64,000 bases of DNA from Halalkalibacter okhensis (GCF_000787375.1 NZ_JRJU01000012.1:60337-124336); one strand, 5' to 3'; counted from the stretch's first letter, positions 1-9,014 are shown. Program-made: numbers and translations. The notes: generated by a model not told the origin, from the letters alone.

Positions 1-529
1 GGATTTTTCTACGGAATACCCCATATCATATTCCCCCAAACCTAGACATTCTTAGACTTTAAACGATAAGCCTTTATTCCCATTTTACTAGATAGAAAGA
101 ATTATGTTTGTCGTAATTTGTAAATTAGAGAAGTTTATTATAATTTTTTTATATTGTTGGGGATACCTTTAATAAGTAGCTAGAGAAGTGATAGAAATGA
201 AAAGAACGATGGAATGAAAAATCTCTGTAAGATACAGTATCATCATATTATCCTTATATCATTATTTAAATCATTACGAATGTTGTTTATGCAAAAAAGA
301 GAATGGGATTGGATATAGAGGAAGTGATAGCGCGATACACCCTGTTTTTTGAAAATTAGCTCTAAAATAGGGGGAAATCTAATTGGTTTGTAAGCCCTAT
401 ATTATCTCTAATTTAGATTATTTGCGATATAATGTTGCATATTTATACATGATGATGATATATTACTTATTATTCGAGTAAATCAATAAAGAAATGAATG
501 TGAAATAGAAGAAACAGGAGAGAGACGAC
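1..529. other. non-coding stretch before the first gene
   Basis: No convincing gene is visible on either strand. The stretch is AT-rich. A possible promoter lies around 420-480, where several TATAAT-like hexamers occur, but no -35/-10 pair stands out. The last bases hold an AGGAGAG ribosome site (about 516-522) for the next gene. It may be the tail of an intergenic region whose left neighbour is outside the window. Confidence 0.4.
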
Positions 530-1918
530 ATGGACGTTGAAAAGCTACAAACCGTAGAAGGATTAAAAAAAGAAAAAGAGTACACAGCCAAACAATATAT
601 GAAGTTTTGGTTGCCCTCATTAATGGGGGTTTTGCTATTTCTAGTACCTATTTCCATAAATGATAAGGTAACGATTGGGTTAGGAGTTTTGGCAGATGCA
701 TTACAGGCTGCTATCGCTGATTATATTCCCTTCATTATGACGATGATTCTTTGTTTATCAGCTATTGGTAGTTTAGTAGTTACATTGACGAAACCGCAAG
801 CTATTAAGCAAAGTCCATTTTTAAACAGTTTATTTAATATCACGCCATTTTGGTTAGTCCTTAGACTCATTAGTGCAGTATTTGCTATTTTTACATTAAC
901 TGAGTTCGGGCCTGAATTCATATGGTCGGAATTTACAGGTAGGGTTGTGCTCTATGATTTAATTCCCGTATTAATGGTTTGGTTCTTGTTTGCTTGTTTA
1001 TTTATGCCACTTTTACTACAGTTTGGTTTGATGGATTTTATTGGAACATTGGTGCGTAAAATCATGTATCCTTTATTTAAACTTCCTGGGCGTTCGTCTG
1101 TTGATGCCTTGGCATCTTGGATGGGAAGCGGAACAGTTGGTGTATTATTAACGACACAACAATATGAATCTGGTTACTATACAAAACGAGAAGCTGCTGT
1201 TGTGGCAACAAATTTTTCAATTGCTTCCATTGCTTTTAGTCTTGTTATTGCAAAATTTTTAAAGATTGATGATATGTTTCTACAATTTTATTTTACGGTA
1301 ATCGTAACGGGGATTGTTGCCGCGATCATCTGTCCAAGAATTCCGCCGCTGTCCTTGAAAAAGGATGAGTATTATGAGCCAGTTGGAAAACAAATTGATG
1401 AAGTTGTTCCGGAAGGGGTCTCAAGTTTCCGTTGGGGTGTCAAGCAAGCTGTTGAAAAAGCCAATCAAGTCAAGAGCTACCGCAGTGTTGTAAAAGGCGG
1501 AATTCAAAATGTTGTTGATATTTGGTTTGCCTTAATCCCATTGGTGATGGCACTAGGAACGATGGCTCTTGTGATTGTTGAATTCACACCGATTTTTACT
1601 TACTTATCCTATCCATTTATCCCACTCTTACAGTTATTGCAGATTCCTGAAGCGCAAGCGGCTGCTCCTGCTATGATTGTTGGGTTTGCTGATATGTTTT
1701 TACCTGCTGTGATTGGGAGTGGAATTGAGTCAGAGCTTACACGTTTTGTGATCGGAGTAATGTCGTTAACACAGTTAGTTTACATGTCTGAGATCGGAAT
1801 TCTGCTATTAAAATCTAAAATTCCTCTTTCGTTTTTCCAGTTATTGATTATCTTTTTACAAAGAACCATTATTACGCTGCCAGTAGCTGCTGCAATGGCA
1901 CACTTTTTATTCTTTTAA
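530..1918 (+). CDS. YjiH family membrane protein (nucleoside-recognition/Gate domain)
   Basis: This is a 462-residue polytopic membrane protein with about ten hydrophobic segments after a charged N-terminal tail of some 25 residues. It resembles the YjiH family, which carries the Gate (nucleoside recognition) fold. A Gate-like stretch near residues 197-225 contains MGSGTVGVLLT followed by a charged YYTKREA loop, and a second Gate-like half lies towards the C-terminus. The family's substrate is not established, so transport of a small solute is only inference. The ATG follows an AGGAGAG ribosome site with good spacing. A terminator follows, so it is probably transcribed alone. The next gene is an aminotransferase on the same strand, which might hint at an amino-acid-related substrate, but nothing proves a link. 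Confidence 0.75.
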   Translation: MDVEKLQTVEGLKKEKEYTAKQYMKFWLPSLMGVLLFLVPISINDKVTIGLGVLADALQAAIADYIPFIMTMILCLSAIGSLVVTLTKPQAIKQSPFLNSLFNITPFWLVLRLISAVFAIFTLTEFGPEFIWSEFTGRVVLYDLIPVLMVWFLFACLFMPLLLQFGLMDFIGTLVRKIMYPLFKLPGRSSVDALASWMGSGTVGVLLTTQQYESGYYTKREAAVVATNFSIASIAFSLVIAKFLKIDDMFLQFYFTVIVTGIVAAIICPRIPPLSLKKDEYYEPVGKQIDEVVPEGVSSFRWGVKQAVEKANQVKSYRSVVKGGIQNVVDIWFALIPLVMALGTMALVIVEFTPIFTYLSYPFIPLLQLLQIPEAQAAAPAMIVGFADMFLPAVIGSGIESELTRFVIGVMSLTQLVYMSEIGILLLKSKIPLSFFQLLIIFLQRTIITLPVAAAMAHFLFF

Positions 1919-1950
1919 AAATAAGATAAAGTAATACTATGGAATTTGAG

Positions 1951-1980
1951 AAGCATTGGTGGATACCAATGCTTTCTATT
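1951..1980 (+). terminator. rho-independent terminator
   Basis: A 10-bp perfect stem (AAGCATTGGT / ACCAATGCTT) with a four-base loop is followed by a T-rich stretch. It lies 32 bases after the YjiH-type gene. Confidence 0.75.
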
Positions 1981-2024
1981 TGTTATAAAACGATATGTGA
2001 ATGAGTCGAAAGGTGAATGATAAC

Positions 2025-3224
2025 GTGAATGTCGCATCATTTTTTTCAAAATCTACTAAAGAAGCACTTCAGAATGATCCACCAGGTGAGTGGATGCCAG
2101 CTCTACCAAATGAGTGTATACGTCTAAGCTCCGGCTACCCAGCTCCTCATCTTGTACCTGATGAAGAGATCAAGCAGGCGGTTGCTAGTTTGCTTAAAGA
2201 AGAGCAGGATCTACCGCTTCATTATTTAGGTAGTCCTAAAATGGAAAAACTGAAAGAACAGATACAAGAAAGGTTGGCCACACGTGGTATGCATGTTGGA
2301 GAAGATGAGCTGTTAATTACAGCTGGTGCATGTCAGGCGATTGATCTGATTGCTCGTATTCTCATTGACGATGAAACCCTTGTTATAGTTGAAGCACCTA
2401 CGTATATGGAAGCGTTAGAGATCTTTCAAAATTACACGTCTCATTTTATGAGTATTCCAATTGATAAGGATGGACTACAAACCGATCTGTTAGAAGACTT
2501 ATTAGCGGAACGAAAACAGAAAGGGCTTAGCCTTCCGCGTTTTTTATATACCATTCCAACATTTCAAAATCCAACAGGTACAAACATGACAGAAGAGCGA
2601 CGGAAGCATGTATTGAAGTTAGCAGCTCAATACGATTTCCTCATTTTGGAGGATGATGCTTATGGAGAATTACATTTTGAAAAGCATTCAACCCCATTAA
2701 AGGCAATAGATACGGATGGCCGAGTTCTACATGTTGGCTCGTTGTCTAAAGTAGTAGCTCCTGGAATGCGAATTGGCTGGGTAGCAGCAGCCCCTGAATT
2801 TATTACGGCTATGGCTTGGTTTAAAAAGGATCTCGACCATCCGTTTGCTCAAGCAACAATGGCTACTTATCTAGAGAGCACGGATATGAAAGAGCGATTA
2901 GAGACATTGCGAAGTACATATCAAGCAAAATGTTCCGTTTTGCTTTCTGCACTGGAGCAATACATGCCGACATCTGCTTCTTGGTATGTTCCTGAGGGGG
3001 GATATTTTGTATGGCTTAAAGTGGCAGTTGATACGTCCGAATTATTAGCTCAGGCGATGGAAGCAGGAATATCCTTTGTGCCTGGAAGATACTTTTTCTT
3101 AAGTCAAGAAGATGGAACCCAATATCTTCGTCTCTCTTTTAGCTATGCTAATGAAAAAAATATCAAAGAAGGAATTAAAAGACTCGGAAATCTTCTTGAA
3201 GAAGTAGAAAGTAGTGAACGATAA
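2025..3224 (+). CDS. PLP-dependent aminotransferase, class I/II (MocR-type catalytic domain without HTH)
   Basis: This is a fold-type I aminotransferase of about 399 residues, of the kind found as the catalytic half of MocR/PdxR regulators and in 2-aminoadipate or branched-chain aminotransferases (LysN-like). The Schiff-base lysine is K242 in the motif GSLSKVVAPGMRIGW. The substrate-binding NPTG motif and the EDDAYGEL segment that contacts the PLP ring precede it. No winged-helix domain is present, so it is an enzyme and not a regulator. I place the start at GTG 2025 because AAAGGTGA at 2009-2016 is a good ribosome site eight bases upstream. An ATG at 2001 is in frame but has no ribosome site. 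The amino-acid substrate cannot be told from sequence. Confidence 0.8.
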   Translation: MNVASFFSKSTKEALQNDPPGEWMPALPNECIRLSSGYPAPHLVPDEEIKQAVASLLKEEQDLPLHYLGSPKMEKLKEQIQERLATRGMHVGEDELLITAGACQAIDLIARILIDDETLVIVEAPTYMEALEIFQNYTSHFMSIPIDKDGLQTDLLEDLLAERKQKGLSLPRFLYTIPTFQNPTGTNMTEERRKHVLKLAAQYDFLILEDDAYGELHFEKHSTPLKAIDTDGRVLHVGSLSKVVAPGMRIGWVAAAPEFITAMAWFKKDLDHPFAQATMATYLESTDMKERLETLRSTYQAKCSVLLSALEQYMPTSASWYVPEGGYFVWLKVAVDTSELLAQAMEAGISFVPGRYFFLSQEDGTQYLRLSFSYANEKNIKEGIKRLGNLLEEVESSER

Positions 3225-3233
3225 CAATACTGT

Positions 3234-3275
3234 AAAAAAGATGATTCCTAAGTTTGCCGGAGTCATCTTTTTTAA
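3234..3275. terminator. bidirectional terminator
   Basis: A stem of AAAAAAGATGA with TCATCTTTTTT, with runs of A before and T after, lies between the aminotransferase and the convergent small membrane protein. It can serve both strands. Confidence 0.75.
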
Positions 3276-3310
3276 ATTCTATTGCATTCTATTGGCGTTT
3301 CGGACATTTT

Positions 3311-3829
3311 TCAGGAGTGTCCACTAATTGGGTTTTCATTCAGGTTATCAGCAGTCGTTCTTTTTTTATCGATATAGCGAACTCCTGCAATGAATAGGCG
3401 AACAATCCAGAACGTGGCAGTTAGAACGGAGACAGTATGGTACCAATCCCAGCCTTTTCTAAATTCAACGAGTTTTGTCTTTTTTTCAAGGAAGTTTTCT
3501 ATAAGAGCCATCGGTATGCTAAAAAGAAAAACACTAAAAAAAGTCTTTATTGGCTTCATTTTATAAGTGAATTGGTTGTACATAACACATAATAACGGAA
3601 ATAAAATGTAAAGGAATACAATATTTGAATCAAAAGAATTGGCGAAGTATCTCTTTGGATATTGAACATATCTCTTCTTAATTACTGGACCATCCATCAA
3701 TGTAGAAACCAACGTTTTAAATAAATATATGAGAAACCAATCTTTAATGTCGCCTTTTTTGCGGAATAGAAAAGCCCATCCGCTTATCCCTAATAGTGTA
3801 ATTATATGTAGTAATGTTCGATCTCTCAT
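3311..3829 (-). CDS. CBO0543-like small integral membrane protein
   Basis: This 172-residue protein has about five hydrophobic helices. Its pattern resembles the uncharacterised CBO0543 family common in Bacilli and Clostridia: an N-terminal helix, a basic PVIKKRYVQYPKRYF loop, paired central helices, and a WDWYHT segment before the last helix. No catalytic or ligand motif is evident and no function is known for the family. It stands alone between convergent and divergent neighbours. A T-rich hairpin upstream on the same strand (about 3967-4015) could be a leader element, but it may be fortuitous. The family assignment is from memory of the motif, so confidence is moderate. Confidence 0.6.
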   Translation of the reverse strand: MRDRTLLHIITLLGISGWAFLFRKKGDIKDWFLIYLFKTLVSTLMDGPVIKKRYVQYPKRYFANSFDSNIVFLYILFPLLCVMYNQFTYKMKPIKTFFSVFLFSIPMALIENFLEKKTKLVEFRKGWDWYHTVSVLTATFWIVRLFIAGVRYIDKKRTTADNLNENPISGHS

Positions 3830-4065
3830 ATATTTAATCGCTCCCTTGATGAAAAGATGCTCATTTTACAAGTTATAGAATTTTCACTTAGTATCATTCA
3901 ATCTTTTGTGTTATATTCATTTCAATTTTTAAATATGCAGATACGGTCAAAGAAGATAGTTTTACTCTTAAATAAAAACCTCCTCCTATCATTTTTCTCT
4001 AGCAGGAGTAGGCTTGTATATTATTACAAAGGGTAGTTGAAGAAAAAAATATGGAGAGTGAACGA

Positions 4066-4626
4066 ATGAAAACCGAAAAAGAAAAAATGCTAAATGGTGA
4101 ACTTTATCAAGCAGCTGACCCAGAGTTAGTAAAAGAAAGATTGAATGCTCGAAGGCTAACGAGATTATTTAATGAATCACTTGAAACCGATGAGGACAAG
4201 AGAATTAAATTATTAAAAGAATTGTTTGGTTCTACAGGTGAGGCTTTGTACATAGAGCCAGCGTTTCGATGTGATTATGGCTATAACATACATGTAGGTG
4301 AAAACTTCTTTGCTAATTTTGATTGCGTGTTTTTAGATGTTTGTGAGATTCGAATAGGGGATAACTGCTTTATAGCACCAGGAGCTCATATTTATACGGC
4401 GACTCATCCGTTAAATGCAGAAGAAAGAATAACGGGTAAAGAATACGGAAAGCCAGTAACAATCGGAAACAATGTATGGATTGGTGGACGATCCATTATT
4501 AATCCTGGCGTTCAGATAGGTCATAATGTCGTGATTGCTTCTGGTGCAGTCGTAACAAAAAATGTTCGAGATCATGTTGTTGTAGGTGGAAATCCAGCAA
4601 GAATTATGAAAATAATCGAACAATAG
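4066..4626 (+). CDS. maa: maltose/galactoside O-acetyltransferase (left-handed beta-helix)
   Basis: This 186-residue hexapeptide-repeat acetyltransferase has the layout of Maa/LacA. It has an N-terminal helical cap starting [14 protein letters not shown], then the conserved [28 protein letters not shown] region in two overlapping pieces, then repeated I-G-x-x-V-W-I-G hexapeptides forming the beta-helix. The catalytic His is expected in the TATHPL segment. It transfers acetyl from acetyl-CoA to the 6-OH of sugars, usually as detoxification, in the cytoplasm. I chose ATG 4066 because GGAGAG at 4053-4058 sits seven bases before it. An ATG at 4051 would read through that ribosome site. Confidence 0.85.
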   Translation: MKTEKEKMLNGELYQAADPELVKERLNARRLTRLFNESLETDEDKRIKLLKELFGSTGEALYIEPAFRCDYGYNIHVGENFFANFDCVFLDVCEIRIGDNCFIAPGAHIYTATHPLNAEERITGKEYGKPVTIGNNVWIGGRSIINPGVQIGHNVVIASGAVVTKNVRDHVVVGGNPARIMKIIEQ

Positions 4627-4673
4627 GGCTAACTTAATGTTAGTTTAACGGGTAGTTTTAAATGAATTCAATA

Positions 4674-4706
4674 GGGGGCAGCTCCATTCAAATATGGAAT
4701 TCCCCT
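4674..4706. terminator. hairpin between convergent genes
   Basis: A paired segment GGGG...CCAT / ATGG...CCCC lies between the convergent acetyltransferase and MFS genes. It lacks a clear T-run, so a terminator role is plausible but weakly supported. Confidence 0.35.
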
Positions 4707-4716
4707 ACGTCTCATT

Positions 4717-5922
4717 TCAACCAACCTTCCTATTTCCTACTAAATCCACTCTTAACTGTCTCACTCTCAAGAAAAATCCAATAGTAATGAACAGGGATAA
4801 AGTCCCGTATGTCATCATCATTTGTTGCAATCCGAGTGTATCTAGCATTAAGCCCGTTGATAATAAAATGATTTGGTACATAAAGTCATCGAGCATACCT
4901 CTGAATGAGAAAAACCTCCCGTGATAATTTGGGGGAATGGTCGTTTGAAAAACCATTGTAGCAATCGGAAAAAAGCATCCAACGGCAAACCCGAACAGGA
5001 TGAAAGCTAGTATAGCTAAATAGGAAATCTCTACATAAAAAAGCATAAGTTGCGCTAGTCCAATGATGATGGAAAGCAAGAATAACTTTATAAAAGGTGA
5101 TTTATAGCCAAATCTTTTTACGAAAAGAGTACCAAGTATAAAGGCAATGCCTTCTACCGTATAAAGCCACCCTTTTATCGATGGATTGTCTAACATGTCA
5201 CTGATGTTGATCACAATTAAATTAAACCCACCAATAAACAAAAGGGGGACTAAGGTTAAGACGAGAGTAGGAAAAATAGTTGATCGTTCTTTTAGAACAG
5301 GAAACAAATCCTTAAATGACTGTTTCGCATGTGGCTCTTTATCTGACTTTTTCTCTTGTTCGGGCTCTTTGATGTTCAAAAATGTTGTCAGAACAAGCAA
5401 AAGAACATAGGAAATAAAAGCGATAACATAAAGCATGGAAAGAGACATCATCGTTAGAAAGATTCCCGCACAAGCGGTACCAAGTACACGAGAAAGGGTA
5501 GAAATATTCATATATAACCCATTAATGCTTAGTAATTTCTTTTCTTCAACTACAAGAGGGATTGTCGCTTGCAGCGCTGGAAAGTAAAAGGCTGCTGTAA
5601 TATTTATCGAGATTAAAAAGGCCAGCATCCATGCAATCGAACCTGTTTCAATAGCAACAAACATAAATCCAACGCTAATGAGCCTCCCAACGCCAGCATA
5701 AAGCATAATGGTCTTTTTTCTATATTGATCGACGATTTTGCCTGAAAGTGGACCAAATACAATACCGGCGAGGATTCCAATGGCTAAGATAAGTGATTTG
5801 ATAAAGTCTGATGGTACCTTATCTTGCATAAATTCAAGATCACCAATAATTCCAAGCCATAACCCAAAACCTGCAATAAACTCTCCAGTTAACAAAATCC
5901 ATATATTTCTATTCTTTTGCAT
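4717..5922 (-). CDS. MFS transporter, probable Fur-linked efflux pump
   Basis: This is a 401-residue major facilitator with about twelve transmembrane segments and a central basic/acidic loop (KEPEQEKKSDKEPHAK) between the two six-helix halves. The loop after helix 2 has the MFS motif GKIVDQYRKK. It belongs with the EntS/YfiS-like drug and siderophore efflux permeases by general appearance, but the substrate cannot be read from sequence. The gene is divergent from the haem monooxygenase, and a strong Fur box lies between the two starts, about 50 bases upstream of its ATG. With the petrobactin operon 6 kb away, export of a siderophore is an attractive inference and no more than that. Confidence 0.75.
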   Translation of the reverse strand: MQKNRNIWILLTGEFIAGFGLWLGIIGDLEFMQDKVPSDFIKSLILAIGILAGIVFGPLSGKIVDQYRKKTIMLYAGVGRLISVGFMFVAIETGSIAWMLAFLISINITAAFYFPALQATIPLVVEEKKLLSINGLYMNISTLSRVLGTACAGIFLTMMSLSMLYVIAFISYVLLLVLTTFLNIKEPEQEKKSDKEPHAKQSFKDLFPVLKERSTIFPTLVLTLVPLLFIGGFNLIVINISDMLDNPSIKGWLYTVEGIAFILGTLFVKRFGYKSPFIKLFLLSIIIGLAQLMLFYVEISYLAILAFILFGFAVGCFFPIATMVFQTTIPPNYHGRFFSFRGMLDDFMYQIILLSTGLMLDTLGLQQMMMTYGTLSLFITIGFFLRVRQLRVDLVGNRKVG

Positions 5923-5973
5923 AAAATAGCCTCACATATCATAGTAAAATTGGAATAAATTGAATTTAATGTT

Positions 5974-5992
5974 GAAAATGATTATCATTGTC
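5974..5992. promoter_or_regulatory. Fur box shared by MFS gene and hmoA-like gene
   Basis: GAAAATGATTATCATTGTC matches 16 of 19 positions of the classical Fur box GATAATGATAATCATTATC. It is centred between divergent genes and can repress both when iron is plentiful. Confidence 0.85.
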
Positions 5993-6039
5993 AAATATAA
6001 TAACAGATAGAGTGATAACTTTAAAGGAGGAATGAAGAA

Positions 6040-6372
6040 ATGTTTATTCAATTAAAAACGATTTCAGTAACCGAAGGAAATGGAGAGCGCATGGTTGAAC
6101 GCTTTGCATCCGAAGGGATTATCGAACAGCAGCCAGGCTTTATCGACCTTAGTGTTCTACAAAAAAAGCAGAGAAAAGGTAATGAAGAGATTATCATCAT
6201 GATTCGCTGGGAGTCAGAGGATGCGTGGAAAGCTTGGGAAACAAGTGATATTCACCTTGCTGGTCACCGTGCGAAACGTGGGAAGCCTTCTCCTTCTTTT
6301 ATTATCGATAGCAAGCAAGATGTCTATTATGTCAAAGGTCAAAAGGAGTATGTCACACCTAAGCACGTATGA
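6040..6372 (+). CDS. hmoA: haem-degrading monooxygenase, HmoA/IsdG-like
   Basis: This is a 110-residue ABM-fold protein resembling Bacillus HmoA and staphylococcal IsdG/IsdI, which open the haem ring and free iron in the cytoplasm. The WESEDAWKAWETSD segment contains the Trp matching the ring-contacting Trp of IsdG, and LAGHRAK holds the proximal His. The Asn found near residue 7 in IsdG is not present at the aligned site (K6/T7), so activity may differ in detail. Start and ribosome site (AAAGGAGG, 7-8 bases before ATG) are clear. A Fur box lies upstream and a strong terminator downstream, which fits single-gene, iron-repressed expression. Confidence 0.8.
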   Translation: MFIQLKTISVTEGNGERMVERFASEGIIEQQPGFIDLSVLQKKQRKGNEEIIIMIRWESEDAWKAWETSDIHLAGHRAKRGKPSPSFIIDSKQDVYYVKGQKEYVTPKHV

Positions 6373-6388
6373 TGAGAATACTTGTTTT

Positions 6389-6419
6389 ACAAAGTGCCAG
6401 ACTATGTCCGGCACTTTGT
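6389..6419. terminator. bidirectional terminator
   Basis: A perfect 10-bp stem ACAAAGTGCC / GGCACTTTGT separates the convergent hmoA-like gene and permease operon, with T-rich sequence on both strands. Confidence 0.8.
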
Positions 6420-6427
6420 TATAGTTT

Positions 6428-7459
6428 TTAGTTATTCATACCAACGCTCTTTCTTGTTAAGAGCATATAAATTAAATAGGGTGCTCCGATAACAGAAATC
6501 ACAATACCAACAGGAATATCAGCGGGAGCTAACAGATTTTTTCCAATCATATCAGCGAGCAGCAAAAGAAAGGCTCCAATGAAAGCTGATAAAGGTAAAA
6601 CACTAAAATAATTAGCCCCGCACAACCTTCTAGCAATGTGTGGCGCTAAAAGCCCGACAAAGGCAATTCCTCCTCCGACAGCGACACACGATCCTGCTAG
6701 TGCGGCTGAAAGGTATAACAGTTGGCGGCGTTCAGACTCAACGTTTAATCCAAGAACACGGGGGATCGTTTCACTAAACTGGAATATGTTCATCGACCTT
6801 GCTTTAAAAAAAGCAATAGGTGCTAGTATGACAATCCATGGAAGGAGAGCCCAGACATATGGCCATTGAGACCCCCAGATGCTACCAGTAAGCCAAATCG
6901 TCGCCTGTTGGAAATCTTTTGGGTCCATTTTTAACTGTAGAATAATTAATAACGCACCACATAATGCATTAAATCCTAAGCCTACTAACAGAAGTCTGCC
7001 TGGTTCAATGCCATCTTTCCAGGAAAAACGGTAGATTAATAGGGCAATGGTCAGGGCCCCAATAAAGGCAAAGACGGGCAGGAAAAATGGAGAAGCTAGT
7101 ACACTGCTATTAGATTGGCCGAATAGAAAAATACAAAAGACGACAGCAAGCCCAGCGCCAGCATTAATCCCTAAAATTCCTGGATCAGCTAGAGAATTTC
7201 TCGATAACCCCTGAAGAATAGCACCAGAAAGGGCAAGTCCAGCCCCAATTAAGAGCGCTATAACCATTCTTGGTAATCGAAGCTGATACAAAATGAGTTC
7301 CTGTTGTGGAGTACCAAGGCCTCTAAATGTTGAAAGGATGTCTTTTGCCGAAATGGCGATAACTCCCGTTGAAAGGCTTACGAAAAAGACGGCAATGATT
7401 AAAACGATAAGTGTAAGTAACCAATATTTTGATTGACGTAAAGCTTGCTTCCAATCCAT
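6428..7459 (-). CDS. FecCD-type iron-siderophore ABC permease (second of pair)
   Basis: This 343-residue BtuC/FecCD permease has about ten membrane helices. Family landmarks include LPRMVIALLIGAGLALSGA near the N-terminus, RNSLADPGILGINAGAG, and the C-terminal GGGIAFVGLLAPHIARRL segment that forms the coupling helix for the ATPase. It would form a heterodimer with the permease encoded just upstream (stop/start overlap TAATG at 7459). No ATPase gene is adjacent. In B. subtilis the YfiZ-YfhA pair borrows the shared ATPase YusV, and the same may apply here. The likely partner binding protein is encoded divergently at 10678. Ligand is unknown; petrobactin is plausible from the location. Confidence 0.85.
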   Translation of the reverse strand: MDWKQALRQSKYWLLTLIVLIIAVFFVSLSTGVIAISAKDILSTFRGLGTPQQELILYQLRLPRMVIALLIGAGLALSGAILQGLSRNSLADPGILGINAGAGLAVVFCIFLFGQSNSSVLASPFFLPVFAFIGALTIALLIYRFSWKDGIEPGRLLLVGLGFNALCGALLIILQLKMDPKDFQQATIWLTGSIWGSQWPYVWALLPWIVILAPIAFFKARSMNIFQFSETIPRVLGLNVESERRQLLYLSAALAGSCVAVGGGIAFVGLLAPHIARRLCGANYFSVLPLSAFIGAFLLLLADMIGKNLLAPADIPVGIVISVIGAPYLIYMLLTRKSVGMNN

Positions 7460-8508
7460 TACATATACCCTCTTTTCTGTCGAGATAAATAAAGGAAAAA
7501 CGGTACACCTATAAGTGCAGTTACCGCGCTTACAGGTGTTTCGAAAGGAGGATTAATCATGCGAGCGCCAACATCAGCAAGGATGAGAAGCAAAGCTCCA
7601 GCAATTGCGCTCAGTGGAACGACCACACGGTAGTCAGGACCGACAAGCAGACGAACAATGTGTGGAATAACAAGACCGATAAATCCAATCGCTCCGGCAA
7701 TAGACACCGCAGATCCACATAAAAGGATGACAGTCACAATTCCAATAAGCCTTATCTTTTGTTGAGACTGACCAAGTCCAGTAGCGATCTCTTCTCCCAT
7801 AGCAAGAATGGTCAGCGAACGACTTATCCAAAGGGCTAGAAATACCCCGATCGTGACGGTCGGAAGAAGGATAAAAACATGCAGCCATTTTGTACCTGAA
7901 AGCCCACCTGCAAACCAAAAGCTAAGATCTTGAGCGACTTGGTAATAGAGGGCAATTCCTGTTGAAAGAGCACTAAAAAGAGTACTTAAAGCAGCTCCTG
8001 CTAACGTTAATGTCACAGGTGAGATTCGGTCCTTTGAGAACATCGAAAAAGCTAAAACACAGGTTGCCCCAAAAGCAGCCCCAGCAAAAGACCAAATAAG
8101 CAGCGTCCAATAGGAGCCAGTTTTTATAAACGCAAGAGAAATGGCAATCGCTAAGCCAGACCCATGAGTGATGCCAATAATCGAAGGATCGGCAAGTGGA
8201 TTTCTAGTCAAACCCTGCATAATGGTTCCAGCTACTGCTAGAGAAGCACCAATCAAAGCAGAGGCTAAGGCTCGCGGAATCCTCACTTCAAAGATCAGTT
8301 GATGTTTAATATTGTCTTTTTCAAAGGAAAGGAACGAATCCATAATCACTGAAGGATCAATCCAAACAGCACCAAGACCTATCGACAGAAGTAAGCTTAC
8401 AAATAAAAGCAACAACCCAGTTATTCCCCATTTAACTGTTTTGTGCCAAGCGGTTTTAATGGGAATAAAAGGTTTATCATCTAAAGGAGATTTGGATGAT
8501 GTATTCAC
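7459..8508 (-). CDS. FecCD-type iron-siderophore ABC permease (first of pair)
   Basis: This 349-residue permease is of the same family as its downstream partner. It has a hydrophilic N-terminal tail of about 25 residues, then the first helix, IPRALASALIGASLAVAG, RNPLADPSIIGITHGSG, and the AGAIGFIGLVIPHIVRLL coupling region. The two permeases are translationally coupled. The start is GTG at 8508 with only a weak GTGAG ribosome site. A Fur box begins 34 bases upstream, so the pair is a Fur-controlled two-gene unit. It resembles yfiZ/yfhA of B. subtilis, which import hydroxamate/citrate-type siderophores, but ligand identity cannot be fixed by sequence. Confidence 0.85.
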   Translation of the reverse strand: MNTSSKSPLDDKPFIPIKTAWHKTVKWGITGLLLLFVSLLLSIGLGAVWIDPSVIMDSFLSFEKDNIKHQLIFEVRIPRALASALIGASLAVAGTIMQGLTRNPLADPSIIGITHGSGLAIAISLAFIKTGSYWTLLIWSFAGAAFGATCVLAFSMFSKDRISPVTLTLAGAALSTLFSALSTGIALYYQVAQDLSFWFAGGLSGTKWLHVFILLPTVTIGVFLALWISRSLTILAMGEEIATGLGQSQQKIRLIGIVTVILLCGSAVSIAGAIGFIGLVIPHIVRLLVGPDYRVVVPLSAIAGALLLILADVGARMINPPFETPVSAVTALIGVPFFLYLSRQKRGYM

Positions 8509-8541
8509 ATATAATCAACTCACTTATGTAAATTTTTAATT

Positions 8542-8560
8542 GAAAATGATCATCATTTTC
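8542..8560. promoter_or_regulatory. Fur box for the FecCD permease pair
   Basis: GAAAATGATCATCATTTTC matches 16 of 19 Fur-box positions. It lies inside a longer near-perfect palindrome (8539-8565, AATT at both ends) just upstream of the permease start. Confidence 0.85.
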
Positions 8561-8674
8561 AATTAATTAGTAATTGCTTATTAATCTACTATTACTAGAT
8601 AATCTTTGTCAATTGTTTTTCAGGCTATTTCCGTAAAGATTGTTGCTATTAAATAGTTTGGATCTTAGTGAAAT

Positions 8675-8885
8675 GGAGCGGAAGTCACTCGACTCCTGCG
8701 GGATAGAGAGGGAGGCCACTGAAATAGTGCTCGTTTATTTAGGACTTGATAAGGAGCTTTGATCTCGCTCCCGGGATGGGGGGCACGCTTTCCGCAGGCG
8801 GGCGTTGAACTAACCGGCTGCGCCGGTGGATTTCAACCTGCCCTTCCCTCCTGCAGGAGTCGGCCCCCCATCCCGTCCGCTTGTT
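8675..8885. repeat. large GC-rich structured intergenic element (imperfect inverted repeat)
   Basis: This about 210-bp block is far richer in GC than its surroundings. Nested arms pair across it: GACTCCTGC near 8691 with GCAGGAGTC near 8853; GGGATGGGGGG near 8776 with CCCCCCATCCC near 8864; GGGCGTTGAA with TTTCAACCTGCCC. An inner hairpin CCGGC/GCCGG sits around 8815-8827. No ORF covers it. It looks like the multi-copy intergenic palindromes (MITE-like) seen in many Bacillaceae genomes. Only one copy is in this window, so copy number is not shown here. Confidence 0.6.
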
Positions 8886-9014
8886 GAGAGGAAAGATAGA
8901 AATTCCCTACTTTTCAACGATCAAAAGAAACTAGGGGAAATAGCGCAAAGAAGGCACTGAAAAAGAAAGTATACGAAAATAGTCTTTTCAAAAAAATGGG
9001 AAGGTGTTAATGAT

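Noticed and set aside
3967..4015. Terminator or riboswitch upstream of the small membrane protein gene
   Set aside because: A CCT-CTCCT / AGGAG-AGG hairpin followed by TTTTTATTT exists on the minus strand, but no gene precedes it on that strand and no known leader is recognised; left unassigned.
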